Part shown: piece after piece, positions 21,958 to 28,226 of the stretch
Position numbering within the stretch: the first letter of the stretch is position 1
Layout: each line of letters opens with the position of its first letter
Source: Balamuthia mandrillaris
Lineage: Eukaryota; Discosea; Longamoebia; Balamuthiidae
Reading direction: 5' to 3'
Assembly (NCBI GenBank): GCA_031835245.1
Contig: JAVKOQ010000550.1
Span: forward strand, 1-28,226
DNA length: 28,226 nucleotides
Program-made: the position numbers and the translations under genes
The notes under the pieces: generated by a model
Told to the model about the DNA's origin: nothing
Databases searched by the model: none
What the model saw: the letters and a program-made list of their open reading frames with translations, nothing else

Positions 21958-24900
21958 CTATTGGCCACGATATTGCTGTTGCCTTCCTTTGGCAAGTTCC
22001 ATGCGAGCCTGCTCCAGCTGCTTCTCCAACCTTAGGATTTCGATCTGCTTCTCCAAGTCTGCCTTTGCAGACGGGGTGAGTGAAAGCCTTTTGTTGGAGG
22101 ATTCTTCCTTCTCGGCTTCAGCAGCAGCCTTGGCAGCTTCCACCAGCCGAGAGGTGGCAGCTGCTACGGCCTTGGCTGCCGCTGACAGAGTCTTTTGGGA
22201 TTGACTAGTGGGGTCAGCCTTGGCTCTGCTGGCTGCTACCAATTGAGCGGTAGCAGCAGCAACTGCTCGAGCTGAGGCGATCAACCTCTCCTCTTCGCAC
22301 TTGCCTTGTGCTGAATCATTAGCGTTTCTGACCAGTTCTTGAGTGGTAGCCGCAACGGTTTGGGCTGCACTGATGAGACCGTTTGCCCAAGTAGGATCTT
22401 TACGGTAAAGGTGCTTGGTCTTGGGGTTCTTGCCCTTGGCCACACGTTCCTTCTGAGCTACGTGGGCGCCGCGCACCAAGGAAGCGGTGGCTTGTGTGAT
22501 GGCTCGCGCTGCCTCAATAATGGCCTCAGTAACTTCGAGTTCCCCAGGCTCGAAAACTTCTTTGCGGGGTCGGTCCATCAAGATCTTGGCCGAGTTTTCA
22601 ATAACTTGGGCACATGCACGAAGCTCCTTTTCGGCCAGTTCTTCAAGGTCCTCACCGGTATCTTCCTCCAAGGTAAGGCCTTGTCCACCAGGAAGCAGGT
22701 TAGCAGCAGCTACGACTTCTAGCAGATGGTCCGCACACTCTCGAGCAAGCGAGGAGACAGCGGCTTGACTCTGCAGGTTTTTTTCCTTGGAGGCGCTCTT
22801 GCAGGACTCGAGCAACCGCACAGCACATTCGGCTGTTAGTTTGGCGGCAGCGTCCAACTTTTTTCGTACCTCCAACTCCTGCGTAGTCTTCCCACCTCCT
22901 TTAGCGCAGAGCAGCAACTCGTTGACAGCAGCAGAGGTGGACTCACAGGCGGCCATGAGCTCCTCTTGCGAGTTGCCACACCCAACCACCAGCTCACCTG
23001 TCGAGGCAGCCACAGAGCGTGCTGCCGAGACCACTCGCTCCGCATCAGCTGAAGAGTCTCCTTGGAATTGAGGAGAGTCATACTTGCTGAGGATATCCTT
23101 GATGGCTCCTTTGGCTTTGTCGATCTCCATGATGCCTCGGGCTGACTGAGCGGCAGCTGTCTGGGCAACTTCGATGAGAGTGGAGATGGCACCTGCGGTA
23201 GATTGCAAGCTATCCCTCAGCACCTGCTGTACCAGGGGTTCTTGCCCTTTGCCGTGCGCATCTTTGCCGATGGAAAGCAGGTCCTGGGCCGCTCTCTGGC
23301 TGTCCTTGCAGGCATCGATGAGCTTCTGCTGAGCTACCTTGTCTCCGCCAAGAGCGCCTGTAGCCTTGGTGAAACGGGCCAACTCCATGCCCAATACCCC
23401 CAAGGCTTTGGCTGTTCTTCCCAATTGGTCCTGGGAGGCCTGCACGCTTGATGCAAACGCCTTGCTGGCCTCTTGCATGTCTTTAGCGTTGCTGATAAGG
23501 GCGTTTTGGCATTGCTCCCAAGTCATTCCAGGAGCCAGCTCGTTAGGGTCTACTTGCCCTGCGGCGGCGAACAAGGATGAGGCATCCAGATCGGCAACCA
23601 CCCGACCCAACTGGTAGACAGCGTCCTCACATTCGCGCTCTCCTGATGGATTCAAAACGACAGAGGTGAGTAATGGTCTCAATGAATGTTCTAGGAAAAA
23701 GCACAGAAAGACTTACCGGTAGCGCCAGCATAACAGGCGTCCAGTAACCTGGTAATAGCGCTGGTAACGCCAGCGAAGGCAGAGCCCATCGTTTGGTGGT
23801 GGGTGCGGTTCTTGGGGTCGTTGGCAACGTTCTTGGCCCCTTCTAACAGCTTGGCGCTGGCCGTGACGGCTGCTCTGCCCTCTGAGGTGAGGGCCGCACG
23901 AGCTTGCCCATCGGTGGTGCTGCTGGAAGCCTCCCTTACTGCAGCCACCACGACGGGTACCAAGGCTGCCACCGCCTTGGAGGCTGCGCCCAGGTCGTCC
24001 ACGTTGAGCTTCGACGAGTTGACCAGGTTGGACAGCTTTTTGACCAGCTCCTGCGTGTGAATGTTGAGCTCCACCTTGCACTCCTTGTAAGGCCTGCTGG
24101 CTGGAGAGAGAGGTTGATCGAAGGCGAGGGCGGCCTCGCTTACCAACCTTAGCGCCTCCTCAATATCCCGCATGTTGGATACACCCGACTTGAGGGAGTT
24201 GGCAAAATTAAGAAGGGCTTGGTTGGCCTCTTTGCTCTTGTTAGCAACATCCGCTGGAGAGCCCTTCCCTGCCGCGCTCTCTCTGACTGTCCGCAGCAAG
24301 CCCAACATGGACTCTGCCAGTTCTTTTCCCAGTATGATGAGGGAGCGCTGGGTGTCTTTGTTTGAAGTGGTGGCTGCTGCTGACTTTATGAGGCCGACCA
24401 GATGGGGCACGTGACGTTCGGTGGAGGTGGCTGCAGCCGGCCGCTGCTGTGAAGCAGCAGGATCTGAAAGTTGTTTGATATCCGCAGCAATATCGCGCAT
24501 GAGCACACCCAGCTCGTGCTGGCAATCCTGGTGGGTCTTTCCGGGGGTCCCCTCCAGCTGGCCAAACGTGGCCGCGATGCCTGCAGAGGCCAATTCCCCA
24601 ATGCAATTCTCGAGGGCTTCGATGGCGTTATCGCACTCCTTGACACCTGGAGAGAGGGCCGTAGCCGCGTGTTCCAGGGCCTCGATGGCTATCGGCATGT
24701 TGTTTGCTGCAGAGGAGAGCTTCATCTGGGCAGTGTTGTTCTTAGGATTGCCGCAGACGTCGGCAGAAGCGCTGAGCACTCTCTGTGTGGCCTCCACCAG
24801 TGACCTGGTAGAGGACAACAATTGGTCAGTGGCTGCGTCTCCTCCAGTGGAGACCGCCAACTTAAAGTCCCGGAGAGCAGCGAATCCAGCATCTATTTGG

Positions 24901-27900
24901 TGAGGAGCAACGCCGCTCCGTGCACTTCTTGCAAGAGAGGCAGCGGACGTGGCCAGTTTCTCGGTGGCTAGGATGGTGTTTCTTCTTTGGGTAGGATCAA
25001 CGTTGTTAGAGGTGGCAGTAGCCTTGGCTTGGGCCACAATGGCCGTGGCAGCCTGTGTCAAGCCCTTGCACGCCATCACCACTTTCTTGGTGTTATCAGC
25101 GGCCCTCAGCTCATCAAGAGCGTGGGCGGCTTGGATGGTGGCACCTGCGAACTGGCGAGGGACAGCGCTAGCCTGGCCGCTGTTGGAGGCTGCTGTGTTG
25201 GACACATCGACTGCCTGATCCACTGCATTGACGGCTCTAAGAGAGAGGGAGCCCAGCTTGTCTGGAGAGGTTCTGGCGCAGGTCACAATGCCCGAAGTGG
25301 CCTCACCAAGGGCCTGAAGGGCTGTGGGCAGTTCGTTGAGTGGGCGTTCCTCGCTAGGCACTCCTCGGTCCAGCTTTTCAAGCGCACGGGCCAACAGGTT
25401 TAGGGCCTCTTTGATCTGCTTTTGACCAGGCTGAGCGGAGCCAAGAGCATCGAGCATCTCTTGCAGGAGACGGCTGACAGAGTTGGCAGCAGCCAAGAGA
25501 TTGCCCTTGGAGGAGGCCCCTCCGGTGGTGGCTGATATTTTAGCAAGCTCAATGACTTTGGCGCCCTGGTGAGCCATTTCTTTGGCGGTGGCCACCAGTT
25601 TCTCTGTCGCTTCTGGGTCAGGGCAGGAGGAGGCTGCAGCGATGGCTGCATTTACGAAAGGAGATACAGCGGCGGAGGCCATCTTGGCAGCAGGCACCAA
25701 GCCTTTCGGGTTGCTCTCCGCTGTTACGGTAACGTTCTGCACGGAGGCAGCGTAGGAACGGGCCGCCACCACCAGTTGATCGGCTTTGGCAGGAAAGTCT
25801 CCAGAGCTGCCCGGCGAGAACTTGATGCGATTGCCTTCGTTGCTAAGCATAGTGGCGGCCTCGTCTAGGTCCTTCGTGTCGATGCCACGAGCGATGTTGA
25901 CGAGGGAAGCCAGCGTGTTGGTTAGGTCTTGTCCAAGAGAGGTCAACTTGTTTCTCATCTCCATGTTGGTTGGGTTGTGGGAGAGCTTGTTGGCGCCCTC
26001 GATGAGATCACTGCTGCGGGCACAGAGGTTCTTGGAAGCAGCAATAATGCTTTTTTGCGTGGAACTATCAGGGACGTAGCTGGTGAGGGTCTTGGCTGCG
26101 TTAACCACTTGATAGGTGGCGCCAGCCGTGTTCTTGGCAGCAGGGCCAACGTCATCCGGTGTATTGAGGGCAGCCTCCTCCAGCGGGGGAATCGACTCCT
26201 GCAGGCTCTTGGCTGCAAAGTCCAATAAGTCCAGTGCAGAGTCAGCATTCTGGCCTGGGAACTTGGGCAGAGTGCCAGCCTCGGCGGCAAAGGCAGCAGC
26301 TTCCAGGTCGGCGGCCATGTAGGTAATCTGCTCTAGCGCCTCGCCGACCTCTTTGGTGGGGCCTGCCGTGGAGATGGCTTGCGTGGCCACCATCAACTTT
26401 TGTAATGCGGCTGCCGCTTCGTCCGCTGCCGAGTTAAGGCTGGTCTTTTTAGCAAGGTCGGCGATATGCGGGATAGAGCGCTTAGAGGTGGCCACGAGGT
26501 TGGCCAAAGGAGGAGCTGACTGCTTGCCAGCAGCAAGGAGGTGCTCCTGGGCAGTGCCATCAGTGTGGAAATCGTTGGCATACCTGATGGAGTTGACCAA
26601 TTCGGCCAGAGCACCTGCGGCTGTCCTTGCTGCCTCCAGCAGGCTTTTCTTGGTCTCCTCGTTGCGCGCTCCGGAGGCGCTGCTGGTGGAGGTGGCGATG
26701 AGGGCTGCGCTGGAGGCCGCCGCTGCTTTGGCCCAGTATCGCACGCTCTCCATGACGGCACTCTTACCGTCGTTCAACAGGGCTTGGGCGGCGGCTTCCA
26801 GAGCAGCCGCGCTGGATTCCACCTGACCCATACTGTAGGAGTCATTGGGATTGGCGCTAGCTTGACGGCAGGATGACACCAGCTTGGCACAGGCATCAGC
26901 CAGAGTCTTGGCAGCCAGCAGCAGTGAGTTGCGGCTCTGTGGGTCTGCCGTAGTTGCCACCACCTTGGTAGCCTGCAGTACCTGATTTACAGCTTCTTGG
27001 ATGGCAACGGAAGCCGGGTTTATGATCTTGGGGTCCTTCCGAGCGTTGCTCGTCAGGTTTTCGACGTTGGTGCGAATGGTCTGGACAGGTGTGAGAAAGT
27101 CCTGCGGTTCATTGCCTCTCTGTCCAGCACATGTGGAGCTGTCCATGAGCTGTGCAATAGCGTCTCCGACCACTTTGGCAGCCGCCCTCAGATTGGCCAG
27201 TGAATATTCATCGAGACCGCTAGCGGCCATAGCATCTAACAGCTGCTGATTTGCAGACTCCAAGGCCCGGCATACGGTTGCCACTTGGTTCTGACACTCA
27301 GGGTTGAGAATGGCAGGGGTAATAGCCGTTGTGGTGGTAAGTACACCGGCAGCTGAGACTGCCACTTGCTGGCAGCCCACGATGGCCCTTTGCTTCCTTT
27401 GTGGGTCTTGAATGCCTTGTGCCAGGAATTTGGCCTCTCCCACCAGGGCCGAACTGGCCGCTGCCACCATCTTGGCCGACTCCAATATCAATTGTTGGGA
27501 GGGCTGATCCGCAAGGGTGCCTGCTGCAGCTGCATTGATATATGTGGCAGCACTTCGCAGTCCCAGCTGGGCAGCTCGGAAAGCTTCCATAGCCTGAGGG
27601 CTATTGGGGTTTTTAGCGAGCTCGCTTGCTGCTTGGAACAGCTTCGCAACAGAGTCAGATAAGGCCTTGGCTCCATCCAACAGAGACACATCGTCTCCCG
27701 CCAGAGAAGCCTCGTGCTTGGCTGCCGCTATCAGATCCCTCAAATTCTGGTAGAGAGCTTTGGCTCTGGCATCGGCCTCTGGTCCCCCTGCTGGGGCGGC
27801 CGCTATGAATTGGGTGGCAGAGGCTTCCAGAGCAGCGAGCGCGTCGGCCAAGGCCATGCCCGCACCATCGGATATGGCCAGAGCAGGATTCTCGAATTGG

Positions 27901-28211
27901 GAAACTATTTGGTTGGCAGCAGCAATGGCGGTTGCCAGATCCGACACAGAGATGAGCTGTGCATGCTGTCCCCCAAATCCTTCCCTGCCTGCGATCCTTC
28001 CCGAGACACCCAGCATTCCCTCCTGTCCTTGGCTTGGATCGAAGTTGCCCTGACCAAATGTGGAGGTTGTGGTAGAGTAGGCAGTGCCACGCACAGGGGC
28101 TATCTGTTCTTCCTCTGCCATGTCTCCGTCTTCATCATCAATAATGCGGGAAGCATCTAGTGTATGAAATTCAAATTGGTTGCCATATAATGGAGAAAGG
28201 TTACAGTCACG
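21958..28211 (-). CDS. TLN: Talin: linker, rod, actin-binding and dimerisation parts (5' part beyond the window)
   Basis: Two exons are seen, 28211-23717 and 23642-21958, joined across a 74 bp intron; together they encode 2059 residues. Talin links integrin-type receptors to actin and recruits vinculin. The first 70 or so residues form an acidic, unstructured linker (IIDDEDGD). The Ala-rich helical-bundle rod then repeats patterns such as LLAAAKTLADACAKLVSSCR and AAKAVAAATSRLVEAAKAAA. The last 195 or so residues are the I/LWEQ (THATCH) actin-binding module (NGLISAAQTVAATTQELV, RLIASARAVAAATAQLV) and a dimerisation helix (IEILRLEKQLEQARMELAKG) ending QQQYRGQ. Animal talins continue for about eight more residues. 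No villin headpiece follows. The length equals the animal linker/rod/C-terminus (about 2060). An acceptor site (TAG at 28214..28212) shows that the FERM head is encoded in exons to the right of the window. Confidence 0.95.
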
Positions 28212-28226
28212 CTACCAGAGTGCAAA

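Noticed and set aside
24386-26826. Several plus- and minus-strand frames of 80-160 codons over the talin rod
   Set aside because: These are shadows of the Ala-rich GC-biased talin coding sequence; none has a recognisable domain.

Overview
This is a eukaryotic nuclear segment that is gene-dense and intron-rich. Introns are mostly short (about 45-150 bp) with GT-AG ends, and no bacterial or organellar signal is visible. The gene set is a talin rod, an ELAV-type three-RRM protein, a rhodanese plus pseudophosphatase protein of the STYXL1/MK-STYX type, an AGTRAP-like membrane protein, COG8, OSTC and DHX33. This points to an opisthokont-grade protist such as a unicellular holozoan; an amoebozoan cannot be excluded. 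The species is not identifiable from this sequence alone.

Layout: (1) 1-2239, a head-to-head pair: an LRRC57-like leucine-rich-repeat protein (minus, runs off the left edge) and a five-exon longin-like coat/adaptor small subunit (plus). (2) 2240-9600, a gene-poor transposon block: an old Ty3/gypsy integrase fossil, a 5'-truncated LINE tail, a larger broken Ty3/gypsy element (gag, most of pol and one LTR, minus strand), and a second copy of the same LINE tail. (3) 9707-14564, three minus-strand genes: COG8 (10 exons, most of it in a strikingly AT-rich stretch), STYXL1-like (2 exons) and AGTRAP-like (5 exons). (4) 14921-16300, an unrecognised small basic protein (plus, 2 exons) converging on the single-exon OSTC gene (minus). 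(5) 16301-21816, DHX33 (plus, 16 exons) followed by an ELAV-like RNA-binding protein (plus, 8 exons). (6) 21958-28211, talin (minus), with the linker, rod and C-terminal actin-binding/dimerisation part in two exons. The head domain lies beyond the right edge.

All multi-exon models were built by hand. Every junction was checked for reading phase, and each total is divisible by three (COG8 527 aa, STYXL1-like 387 aa, AGTRAP-like 136 aa, DHX33 671 aa, ELAV-like 445 aa, adaptor subunit 184 aa, small protein 96 aa, talin part 2059 aa). The genes do not form one pathway. COG8, OSTC and the adaptor-like subunit all serve the secretory system. DHX33 and the ELAV-like protein act on RNA. Talin links membrane receptors to actin. 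Intergenic gaps are small (141-390 bp) except across the transposon block. CT-rich microsatellites recur in introns and UTRs, nearly always with pyrimidines on the sense strand.
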